From JAKACA01 sp052143575 (GTDB lineage: Bacteria > Actinomycetota > Acidimicrobiia > Acidimicrobiales > Bog-793): a stretch of DNA of 64,000 nucleotides. Positions within the stretch are counted from its first letter, which is position 1. Every line of letters begins with the position of its first letter. The stretch is from the NCBI GenBank assembly GCA_052143575.1, contig JBKQSP010000026.1, positions 1 to 64,000 on the forward strand, written 5' to 3'. Both the position numbers and the translations under genes were made by a program. The notes below the pieces were generated by a model. That model worked only from the letters and a program-made list of their open reading frames with translations, did not search any database and was not told the origin of the DNA. Positions 44,193 to 51,452 of the stretch are shown piece after piece.

Positions 44193-44786
44193 ATGGCAAG
44201 GACGTCGGAGCGCCGCCGCGAGACCGCCGAATCGGCCGTCGAGATCCGTCTCGACCTCGACTTGAGCGCTCCGCCGGAGGTCACGACGGGTCTGCCGTTC
44301 TTCGATCACATGCTCGCCCAACTCGGCAAGCACTCCGGCATCGCCCTCGAGGTGTCGGCGACCGGCGACCTGCACGTGGACGCCCATCACACCGTCGAGG
44401 ACGTCGGCATCGTGTTCGGAGAGGCCCTCGGGGAGGCGCTCGGGGACAAGGCCGGCGTGCGCCGGTTCGCGGCGGCCAGCCTGCCGCTCGACGAGTCGCT
44501 CGTGAACGTCGCTCTCGACCTCTCCGGGCGCCCGTACCTTCGCTATGACGTCGATTTCGGGCCGGAGTCAGCCCCCCTTGGCACGCCACCGTTCGAGCCG
44601 CAGCTGGCCGAGGAGTTCTGGCGGGCCTTCGTCAACGGGGCCAAGCTCACCCTGCACGTCACGCTCGCCTACGGCCGAAACCCCCACCACATCCTCGAAG
44701 CATCCTTCAAAGGCGTCGCCCGTGCCCTGCGCGATGCCATCGGGGTCGAGGGCGCCGGCGTGCCCTCGACGAAAGGCACGCTCTGA
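44193..44786 (+). CDS. hisB: Imidazoleglycerol-phosphate dehydratase
   Basis: A 197-residue monofunctional IGPD. The duplicated metal-binding motifs are FFDHMLAQLGKH, DAHHTVEDVGI, NPHHILEASFKG and the late ARALRDAIG. RRRETAESAVEIRLDLDL is the normal N-terminus. It dehydrates IGP to imidazole-acetol phosphate in histidine synthesis. It is 9 bp after rlmN and 6 bp before hisH, in the order rlmN-hisB-hisH-hisA-hisF. It lacks the phosphatase domain of the enterobacterial fusion. Confidence 0.96.
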   Translation: MARTSERRRETAESAVEIRLDLDLSAPPEVTTGLPFFDHMLAQLGKHSGIALEVSATGDLHVDAHHTVEDVGIVFGEALGEALGDKAGVRRFAAASLPLDESLVNVALDLSGRPYLRYDVDFGPESAPLGTPPFEPQLAEEFWRAFVNGAKLTLHVTLAYGRNPHHILEASFKGVARALRDAIGVEGAGVPSTKGTL

Positions 44787-44792
44787 CGCTTG

Positions 44793-45425
44793 ATGATCGC
44801 CGTCTTGGACTACGGGATCGGCAACTTGCGATCGGCGGAGAAGGCCCTCCAGCACGTCGGGGCTGACGCTCGCCTCGTGACCGATCCGGATGTGGTCGCC
44901 GACGCCACCGGTGTCGTCCTGCCCGGCGTGGGAGCTTTCGGTGCCTGCGCCGGCGCTCTGCGCCGCAGCGGTCTCGAGAGCGCCGCCCGCGACGCCGTCC
45001 GGCGCGGCGTGCCCTTTCTCGGGATCTGTGTCGGGTTCCAGCTGCTCTTCGAAGGGTCCGACGAGGACCCCGACGAGAAGGGGCTCGGGCTGCTGGCTGG
45101 CCGCAGCCGCCTCCTTCCCGTAACCGAACGGCTCCCCCAGATGCAGTGGAACATCGTCCGCCACCTGCAGGGTCGCTCCTCGCGGCTCCTCGGCGACGCC
45201 GACGCCGACGGCTCACCGCTGTGGTTCTACTTCGTCCACTCCTACGCACCGATGGTCTCCGGCGAGGCGGAGCCCAGTGTCGTCGGCGTCTGTGAGTACG
45301 GCGGCCCGGTCGTGGCGGCCGTCGAGCAGCAGTCGCTCTTCGGCACGCAATTCCACCCGGAGAAGTCGGGCAAGAGCGGGCTCGAGCTCCTGCGGCGCTT
45401 CGCCTCCCTCTGCGGTCCGAAGTGA
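44793..45425 (+). CDS. hisH: Imidazole glycerol phosphate synthase, glutamine amidotransferase subunit
   Basis: A 210-residue class I amidotransferase. The nucleophile is in GICVGFQLLFEGS (cysteine), and the His/Glu pair is in FGTQFHPEKSGKSGLELL. PGVGAFGACAGAL near residue 50 fits HisH. It supplies ammonia to HisF. A TTG directly before ATG 44793 is in frame but ATG is the better start. The GICVGFQ form replaces the common GICLGMQ without loss of the active cysteine. It is 7 bp before hisA. Confidence 0.95.
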   Translation: MIAVLDYGIGNLRSAEKALQHVGADARLVTDPDVVADATGVVLPGVGAFGACAGALRRSGLESAARDAVRRGVPFLGICVGFQLLFEGSDEDPDEKGLGLLAGRSRLLPVTERLPQMQWNIVRHLQGRSSRLLGDADADGSPLWFYFVHSYAPMVSGEAEPSVVGVCEYGGPVVAAVEQQSLFGTQFHPEKSGKSGLELLRRFASLCGPK

Positions 45426-45432
45426 GGTGGCG

Positions 45433-46197
45433 ATGAATCTGTGGCCGGCGATCGACGTACGCGCCGGTCGGTGCGTCCGGCTCGTGCAAGGCGACTTCGA
45501 CCGCGAGACGATCTACGGGGACCCGATCGAGGTCGCCCAGGCCTATGTGCTCGCCGGCGCCGAGCGCCTGCACGTGGTGGATCTCGACGCTGCAATGACA
45601 GGACTTCCCGTCAACCGGGAGGTCATCGGCGAGATCGCCGCACGTGCCGGCGTGCCCATCCAAGTTGGCGGCGGCGTGCGAGACGAGGAATCGGCGGAGG
45701 CCCTCTTCTCTCTCGGAGTCGCCCGCGTCGTGCTCGGCACTGCCGTCGTGAGGGAGCCGGCTCTCCTCGGTCGCTTGGCGGCGCGCTGGCCGGGTCAGGT
45801 GGTCGCCGGCCTCGACTACCGCCGCAACGGCGCCGGCGTGCCCGAGGTGTCCGTGCAGGGTTGGACGCAGGCGAGCGGGCGCACCCTGGCCGACGTGCTC
45901 GCCCGGTTCAAGGAGCTCGATCTTGCCGGTGTCGTCGTGACCGACATCGCCCGCGACGGTACGGGGGAGGGCCCGGACGTCTCCGGCGTCGTGTCGGTCC
46001 TCGGCTGGGCCGAGCAACCCGTGATTGCCTCCGGCGGCGTCGCCTCGGCGCGCGACTTGCAGCGTCTCGGCGGGCTCGACGTGGACGGCCGGCGGCTGGA
46101 CGGTGTCATCGTCGGGCGGGCGCTGCTGTCGGGCGACTTGACGTTCGCTGATGCCCTCGCCGCCTGCCTGCCTCGGGAGCCGGGCAGCAGCTCGTGA
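45433..46197 (+). CDS. hisA: ProFAR isomerase
   Basis: A 254-residue TIM barrel. WPAIDVRAGRCVRLVQGDF carries the first catalytic aspartate, GGGVRDEESAEALFSLG is a phosphate loop, and TDIARDGTGEGPD holds the second catalytic aspartate. It isomerises ProFAR to PRFAR. In many actinobacteria the equivalent gene product, PriA, also does the TrpF reaction; here a separate trpF lies at 55368, so HisA is probably monofunctional. I cannot prove this from the motifs. Its end overlaps hisF (GTGA, 46194-46197). Confidence 0.93.
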   Translation: MNLWPAIDVRAGRCVRLVQGDFDRETIYGDPIEVAQAYVLAGAERLHVVDLDAAMTGLPVNREVIGEIAARAGVPIQVGGGVRDEESAEALFSLGVARVVLGTAVVREPALLGRLAARWPGQVVAGLDYRRNGAGVPEVSVQGWTQASGRTLADVLARFKELDLAGVVVTDIARDGTGEGPDVSGVVSVLGWAEQPVIASGGVASARDLQRLGGLDVDGRRLDGVIVGRALLSGDLTFADALAACLPREPGSSS

Positions 46198-47030
46198 AGT
46201 CCGTGCGAGTCATCCCCTGCCTCGACGTCGACGAGGGCAGGGTTGTGAAGGGCGTCGAGTTCGTCGAGCTGAGAGACGCCGGTGATCCCGTCGAGCTGGC
46301 GGCGCGCTACGACGCCGAAGGCGCCGACGAGCTCGTCATCCTCGACATCACGGCGTCGTCGGATGACCGCTCGATCATGATCGACATCGTGGAACGGGCA
46401 GCCGAGGAAGTCTTCATCCCCCTCACGATCGGGGGAGGCATCCGGTCCGTCGGCGATGCGCGGGCGCTCCTGCGGGCAGGTGCCGACAAGGTGGCGGTCA
46501 ACTCCGCCGCCGTGGCGCGCCCCGGCCTCATCAGCGAGCTGGCCGCAGAGTTCGGCTCGCAGTGCGTCGTCGTCGCCATGGACGTGCGCAGGATCGCAGC
46601 CGATCGTCGGTCGCTCGAGGGCTCTCGTTCGGCTCACCTCGCCGCCGGCGGGGATGGGCGGCACACCGGCGGCGCCTTCGACGTCGTCACGCACGGCGGG
46701 CGCCGCCCGACCGGCTTGGACGCTGTCGAATGGGCAGGCACCTGCACCGCCCTCGGAGCCGGTGAGCTGCTCGTCACCTCGATGGATCGCGACGGGACCG
46801 AGCTCGGCTACGACCTCGAGCTCACGGCGGCCATCAGCGCGGCGGTGAGGGTGCCCATCATCGCCTCCGGTGGCGTGGGATCACTCGACGACCTCGTGGC
46901 CGGCGCCACCGCAGGGGGAGCGGACGGCTTGCTGGCGGCCTCCATCTTCCACTTCGGGCGCTTCTCGGTCGCCGAGGCAAAGACGTATCTCGCTGCCCAT
47001 GGAGTCGGGGTGCGCCCGCCCGGCGTGTGA
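46194..47030 (+). CDS. hisF: Imidazole glycerol phosphate synthase, cyclase subunit
   Basis: A 278-residue TIM barrel, about 20 residues longer than usual. VRVIPCLDVDEGRVVKGVEF holds catalytic D11, VVVAMDVRR holds D130, and LTIGGGIRSVGDA and ASGGVGSLDDL are the phosphate loops. It turns PRFAR and ammonia from HisH into IGP and AICAR. Extra residues sit between D130 and THGGRRPTGLDAVEW (about 140-160, SLEGSRSAHLAAGGDGRHTG), in a loop that is also variable in mycobacteria. Start GTG 46194 overlaps hisA. Confidence 0.94.
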   Translation: MKSVRVIPCLDVDEGRVVKGVEFVELRDAGDPVELAARYDAEGADELVILDITASSDDRSIMIDIVERAAEEVFIPLTIGGGIRSVGDARALLRAGADKVAVNSAAVARPGLISELAAEFGSQCVVVAMDVRRIAADRRSLEGSRSAHLAAGGDGRHTGGAFDVVTHGGRRPTGLDAVEWAGTCTALGAGELLVTSMDRDGTELGYDLELTAAISAAVRVPIIASGGVGSLDDLVAGATAGGADGLLAASIFHFGRFSVAEAKTYLAAHGVGVRPPGV

Positions 47031-47054
47031 GGGCCGGGCCCGGGGGCAGTACCG

Positions 47055-47462
47055 TTGCGCCTCGTGCAGACCGATGAGAGCAACACCGCCGTGTCGAGTG
47101 TCTCGAGCGCCCCGGGCTCCCGCCGCAAGGCAGCCCCGACACCGACCTCCGGCAAGCAGCCCGTGACGATGTTGAACGACCGCGTGCTCGTGAACGTCCC
47201 GCCGTCGGAGGGCGAGCGCCGCTCGCGGGCAGGAATTCTCATCCCGGCCACGGCACAGGTGCAGCGGCGTCTCGCCTGGGCGGAGGTGGCTGCCGTCGGC
47301 CCACACGTACGGACGATCCGCGCCGGCGACACGGTGCTGTTCAACCCGGAGGAGTGTTTCGAGGTCGACGTGCAGGGTGAGGAGTACCTCATCCTGCGTG
47401 AGCGGGACGTGCACGCCATCGCATCGGAGCGGATGGACGGCGGCACGGGCCTCTACCTGTGA
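47055..47462 (+). CDS. GroES-like co-chaperonin-family protein between hisF and hisI
   Basis: A 135-residue protein whose last 95 residues look like a Cpn10 domain: VTMLNDRVLVNVPPSEGERR, SRAGILIPATAQVQRRLAWA, AEVAAVGPHVRTIRAGDTVLF and EEYLILRERDVHAI match the GroES strand order. The usual mobile-loop GGIxLP is replaced by AGILIP. About 35 Ser/Ala/Pro-rich residues precede it. TTG 47055 is the likely start (GTG 47064 possible). Its stop overlaps hisI (GTGA). No groEL is nearby, so it may be a paralogue with a different partner. Confidence 0.78.
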   Translation: MRLVQTDESNTAVSSVSSAPGSRRKAAPTPTSGKQPVTMLNDRVLVNVPPSEGERRSRAGILIPATAQVQRRLAWAEVAAVGPHVRTIRAGDTVLFNPEECFEVDVQGEEYLILRERDVHAIASERMDGGTGLYL

Positions 47463-47860
47463 ACGGCCCGGCTCCGGCCACGGGCGGCGGGGCCACGGGC
47501 GGCGGGATCACGGGCAGCGCGGCCACGGGCGAGGACGGCGGTCTCGCCGACATCCAGTTCAACGCCGACGGCCTCGTGCCTGCCATCGTGCAGGAAGCCG
47601 ACACGCAGGAAGTTCTCATGTTCGCCTGGATGGACGCAGAAGCCCTGCGGCGGACGCTCGCCACCGGCCGCACCTGGCTGTGGAGCCGCAGCCGGCAGGA
47701 GTACTGGTGCAAGGGCGAAACCTCCGGCGACCGCCAGTACGTCCGCCAGGTTCGCTACGACTGCGACGGCGATGCCATCTTGCTTCTCGTCCGCCAGGAG
47801 GGCCGGGGGGCGTGCCACACGGGGGAGCGCTCGTGCTTCTACCGCGTCCTCGGGACCTGA
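47459..47860 (+). CDS. hisI: Phosphoribosyl-AMP cyclohydrolase
   Basis: A 133-residue single-domain HisI without the HisE pyrophosphatase. EVLMFAWMDAEALRRTL, TWLWSRSRQEYWCKGETSG, YDCDGDAILLLV and GACHTGERSCFYR include the zinc cysteines. It opens the purine ring of PR-AMP. The first 30 residues are Gly/Ala/Thr-rich from a 15-bp repeat. It overlaps the GroES-like gene upstream and trpE downstream (TGATG, 47858-47862), so histidine and tryptophan genes are translationally linked here. Confidence 0.95.
   Translation: MNGPAPATGGGATGGGITGSAATGEDGGLADIQFNADGLVPAIVQEADTQEVLMFAWMDAEALRRTLATGRTWLWSRSRQEYWCKGETSGDRQYVRQVRYDCDGDAILLLVRQEGRGACHTGERSCFYRVLGT
47477..47536. repeat. Four-copy 15-bp repeat at the 5' end of hisI
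   Basis: GCCACGGGCGGCGGG at 47477-47491 and 47492-47506, followed by two degenerate copies to 47536. It encodes an ATGGG-type low-complexity N-terminus before the conserved HisI domain. Confidence 0.8.
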
Positions 47861-49434
47861 TGGCGGCTCAGGATCTGAAGGGTGCTCGGGAGGTGATGGC
47901 GCCCGAGCGCGACGCCTTCGTCGAGCTCGCCCGTCATCATCGGGTGGTCCCCGTCTGGCAGGAGCTCGTCTCCGACACCATCACGCCCGTGGGGGCGTTC
48001 AGGGCGATGGTGGGGGACGGGGAGGGTTTCTTGCTCGAGAGTGTCGAGCACGGCGAGCGGTGGAGCCGCTTCTCGTTCCTCGGGCGGGCGCCGGTCGCAA
48101 CGCTGCTCGCCCGCGGCAACGAGATCGAGGTGGAAGGCGAACTGCCGGTAGCCGTCCCCCTCGACCGGGGGATCCTCGCCGCCATCGAAGAGCTCGTTGC
48201 CGAGCTGAAGTCGCCCGTGCTGGCGGATCTGCCCCCGCTGCACGGGGGTCTCGTCGGGTATCTCGGCTACGACGTCGTCCGCGAGGTGGAGCGCCTCGGG
48301 CCGGCTCCGGCCGACGACCTCGGCCTGCCGGATGCGGTCGTTTCGGTCATCGGCGAGCTGGCCGCCTTCGATCACTGGCGCCAGCGCGTGACGCTCGTCG
48401 ACAACGTCGTGGTGCCGCGAAGCCCAGCGGGCGACGCGGACCTCCGCACCGCCCTCAGCCGGTACGAGCTGGCGGGCGACCGCCTCGACCGCTTGCGGGC
48501 GGATCTGGAGCGTCCGTTGTACGAGCCGCTGCTGCCGCCGCCGGCGCGCTCCGAGCGCTTGCCGGAATCCGACGTGCGGCGCCTCGTGTCCTCCGATGCC
48601 TTCGAGCTCGCCGTCGAGGTGGCCAAGGAGTACATCCGGGCGGGCGACGCTTTTCAGATCGTGCTGTCGCAGCGTTTCGACCTGGACCTCGGCTGCGACC
48701 CGTTCGACGTCTACCGGGTGCTGCGCCAGGTCAACCCAAGTCCCTACATGTTCTTCCTCCGCCAGGGTGGCGTCACCCTCGTCGGCGCCTCGCCGGAGCC
48801 GCTCGTGCAGTTGCTCGACGGGCGGGTGGTCTCCCGCCCGATCGCCGGCACTCGCCGACGCGGCGAGTCGGAAGAGGAGGACCGCCACCTCGAGGCCGAG
48901 CTCGTGGAGCACCCGAAGGAGGTGGCCGAGCACGTCATGCTCGTCGACCTGGCGCGCAACGACGTCGGTCGTGTCGTCCGCTTCAACACCGAGCAGGTCG
49001 ACGAGCTCATGACCGTCGAGCGGTACAGCCACGTCATGCACCTCACCTCACAAGTGTCCGGCCAGCTCGTGGACGGCAAGGGTCCCATCGACGTGCTCCG
49101 GGCGACGCTCCCGGCGGGCACGGTCTCAGGCGCTCCGAAAGTGCGGGCGATGGAGATCATCGACGAGCTGGAGGCGACCAAGCGCGGCCCCTACGCCGGC
49201 GTTGTCGGCTACATCGACTTTTCCGGCAACCTCGACACGGCCATCACCATCCGCACCCTCGTCGCCACAGCCGACGGACGCGCCTCGGTGCAGGCGGGTG
49301 CCGGTATCGTCGCCGACAGCGACGCGCGGGCCGAGGACCTGGAATGCTCTCACAAGGCCGCCGGCGTCCTCGCAGCTGTTGCGGGGGCGCGGAAGCTGGC
49401 GGCCCGCCGCGCTGTTGCACCAGGGGATGGCTGA
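47860..49434 (+). CDS. trpE: Anthranilate synthase component I
   Basis: A 524-residue chorismate enzyme. The N-terminal tryptophan-binding motif appears as FLLESVEHGERWSRFSFLG, and the catalytic half has SQRFDLDLGCDPFDVYR, NPSPYMFFL, ASPEPLVQL, RPIAGTRRRG, DLARNDVGRVV and GTVSGAPKVRAMEII. It makes anthranilate from chorismate with an amidotransferase partner (trpG), which is not in this window. Start ATG 47860 shares a base with the hisI stop. The rest of trp (trpC-F-B-A) is 5 kb further on. Confidence 0.95.
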   Translation: MAAQDLKGAREVMAPERDAFVELARHHRVVPVWQELVSDTITPVGAFRAMVGDGEGFLLESVEHGERWSRFSFLGRAPVATLLARGNEIEVEGELPVAVPLDRGILAAIEELVAELKSPVLADLPPLHGGLVGYLGYDVVREVERLGPAPADDLGLPDAVVSVIGELAAFDHWRQRVTLVDNVVVPRSPAGDADLRTALSRYELAGDRLDRLRADLERPLYEPLLPPPARSERLPESDVRRLVSSDAFELAVEVAKEYIRAGDAFQIVLSQRFDLDLGCDPFDVYRVLRQVNPSPYMFFLRQGGVTLVGASPEPLVQLLDGRVVSRPIAGTRRRGESEEEDRHLEAELVEHPKEVAEHVMLVDLARNDVGRVVRFNTEQVDELMTVERYSHVMHLTSQVSGQLVDGKGPIDVLRATLPAGTVSGAPKVRAMEIIDELEATKRGPYAGVVGYIDFSGNLDTAITIRTLVATADGRASVQAGAGIVADSDARAEDLECSHKAAGVLAAVAGARKLAARRAVAPGDG

Positions 49435-50410
49435 AGCAACGGAGACGACCTATGAGGCAATCCGGAGCGGGTCGGCACGTCGTGTCGTCGCCCGAGACGG
49501 CCTCGTCGTGTCCGGCCCCGGAGCGCTCGAGTGGCTGCAGGGCCAGGTCAGCCAAGATCTCGCTCACCTCGGGCAGGGAGCCGGCGCCGGCGACGTCAAT
49601 GCCTCCGTCGAGACGCTCGTGCTGTCCCCGCAGGGCAAGATCGACTCGTTGTGCAGGGTTACGACCCTCGGTGCGGATCGGTACCTCCTGGACGTGCGCG
49701 CTGGTTTCGGCGAGGCGTTGCAGGAGCGGTTGCGGCGGTTCAAATTGCGCGTGAAGGCCGACCTCGAGCCGTTGGACGGCCTGTCGTTGATGCAGGTCCG
49801 AGGACCGCGTACACCGGCGCCGGCCGAGCTCTCCTCGTCGCTCGGGCCGACGGTCATGGCGGTCGTCGAAGTGGACTGGCCCGGATGGAGCGGTCGCGAC
49901 GTGCTCTTCCGGCCGGCGTCGCAGCATGAGCAGCCCGAGCCGGCGCTCGACAGCTCCGGCGGGGACGACGAGGCGTTCGAGGCGGTGCGCATCGAGGCGG
50001 GGGTCCCCGAGCTCGGGCTCGAGCTGACGGAGCGCACCATCCCGCAGGAGGCAGGCGCCCTCGTCGCCCGGGCCGTCAGTTTCACGAAAGGCTGCTACAC
50101 GGGTCAGGAGCTCGTCGCCCGCATCGACGCCCGCGGCGGCAACACGCCGCGACGGTTGTTCGGGCTGGTCATCGACGAGGTCTCCGAGGCGGGAGCGGGC
50201 TCGCCGGCGCCTGCGCCGGGCGACGAGATCCTCGTCGGCGGTGCCAAGGTCGGCGAGCTGACGAGCGTCGCCTGGTCTTCGGGCATGCGGGCGCACGTTG
50301 CCCTCGCCTACATCAAGCGAGGAACCGACACGAGCGGCGAGACCCACGTCACGACAGCTGCGGGTGCGGCCAAGGCCAGCATTCGCTCGCTTCCGCTGAG
50401 CGGCGGTTAG
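49427..50410 (+). CDS. YgfZ/GcvT-like folate-binding protein
   Basis: A 327-residue protein with the tetrahydrofolate-binding fold. FTKGCYTGQELVARIDARGG is the K-G-C-Y-x-G-Q-E signature of YgfZ, and WLQGQVSQDL near residue 35 is the N-terminal motif. YgfZ-type proteins help iron-sulfur cluster enzymes. RlmN, a radical-SAM protein, is 5 kb upstream on the same strand. Start ATG 49427 lies inside the trpE end (8-bp overlap). It is unlikely to be aminomethyltransferase itself because the glycine-cleavage motifs are missing. Confidence 0.87.
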   Translation: MAEATETTYEAIRSGSARRVVARDGLVVSGPGALEWLQGQVSQDLAHLGQGAGAGDVNASVETLVLSPQGKIDSLCRVTTLGADRYLLDVRAGFGEALQERLRRFKLRVKADLEPLDGLSLMQVRGPRTPAPAELSSSLGPTVMAVVEVDWPGWSGRDVLFRPASQHEQPEPALDSSGGDDEAFEAVRIEAGVPELGLELTERTIPQEAGALVARAVSFTKGCYTGQELVARIDARGGNTPRRLFGLVIDEVSEAGAGSPAPAPGDEILVGGAKVGELTSVAWSSGMRAHVALAYIKRGTDTSGETHVTTAAGAAKASIRSLPLSGG

Positions 50411-50420
50411 ATCCTCAGTC

Positions 50421-51338
50421 ATGGCCGTCGTCCTCGCCTTGGCTGCAGCGCTCTGCAATGCCCTCGCGACGATCTTCGAGCGAATCGGCGTCGAGACGGC
50501 TCCGGCCGACGCCACGATGCGCTGGAAGCTGATGGCGCACGTGCTGCGTCGCCCCGCCTGGTGGTTCGGGTTCCTCAGCATGGTCGGCGCCTTCGTCTTC
50601 CAGGTCACGGCGCTCGCCCAAGGCGGGCTGACGCTCGTGCAGCCGCTGCTCGTGACCGAGCTGATCTTCCTCGTGATCGTGCTGCGCATCTGGTTCGGGC
50701 GCCCGCTCGGCTGGCAGGAGGCCGCCGGCGTCATCTTGACCGTGGCCGGGCTGGCGACGTTCCTCGGGGTCTCGAACCAGGGCGGGGGCAACCTCGTCCC
50801 GAACGCCTCCGGCTGGATTCTCATGATGATCGCCACCGTCGGGGCCGTGGCGGTCTGCATCACGTTGGCGCGCTTCGGTTCGAGGCCGTGGCGTTCCGCC
50901 TGGTACGGGTCCGCCTCCGCCATCTCCTTTGCCGTCTGCGCGGCGTTCATGAAGGCAACGACGGTGCTGGTGAACGGGCGGGGCTTCTGGGCGTTGTTCG
51001 CTCATTTTGAGCCGTACGGGATCGCCGTGGCGGGTCTCGCCGGGCTCTTCTTCGCCCAGAACGCCTTCCACGCCGGCCCGATCACGGCCTCGCAGGCGGC
51101 GCTCGTGATCGTCGACCCGATCGCCAGCATCATCATCGGCGTCGGGCTGTTCGGCGACAACCTACGAGGTGGCATCGGCTTCCTGGCCGTCGATGCACTC
51201 GCCCTCGCCCTCATGTCGCTCGGCCTCGTCGTGCTGTGTCACTCCCCGCTCATCGTGAACACCTCCGCCGAGGACCGTCTCGTGCGCACGCGGCACCATG
51301 TGGGCGAACCGGCGGCGTCGGAGCTCTCGACGTCTTAG
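50421..51338 (+). CDS. DMT-superfamily transporter-like membrane protein
   Basis: A 305-residue membrane protein with about nine to ten hydrophobic segments and two EamA/NIPA-like halves. LAAALCNALATIFERIG is the start, ALAQGGLTLVQPLLVTELIF and AGPITASQAALVIVDPIASI are the paired Pro-containing helices. The hydrophilic last 35 residues are cytoplasmic. It follows the ygfZ-like gene by 10 bp, so it probably closes the his-trp operon. Substrate unknown; related proteins are predicted metabolite or Mg2+ carriers. Confidence 0.82.
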   Translation: MAVVLALAAALCNALATIFERIGVETAPADATMRWKLMAHVLRRPAWWFGFLSMVGAFVFQVTALAQGGLTLVQPLLVTELIFLVIVLRIWFGRPLGWQEAAGVILTVAGLATFLGVSNQGGGNLVPNASGWILMMIATVGAVAVCITLARFGSRPWRSAWYGSASAISFAVCAAFMKATTVLVNGRGFWALFAHFEPYGIAVAGLAGLFFAQNAFHAGPITASQAALVIVDPIASIIIGVGLFGDNLRGGIGFLAVDALALALMSLGLVVLCHSPLIVNTSAEDRLVRTRHHVGEPAASELSTS

Positions 51339-51452
51339 GGGCATGGTCTAAGTCCTCTAGACGTCGGGGCCGTCGATGCTCACGATCATGTAGTCACCCA
51401 GACACAGGTGCAGCAGGACCGACTCCCCCGTCGGAGCAGGAAGGGGGTTTAC

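Noticed and set aside
47860..49434. A trp attenuator leader peptide before trpE
   Set aside because: trpE overlaps hisI directly, so there is no leader space and no Trp-rich short ORF.
51339..51452. A riboswitch in the deacetylase leader
   Set aside because: Only short inverted repeats are seen; no known riboswitch core, including that for c-di-AMP, can be matched.
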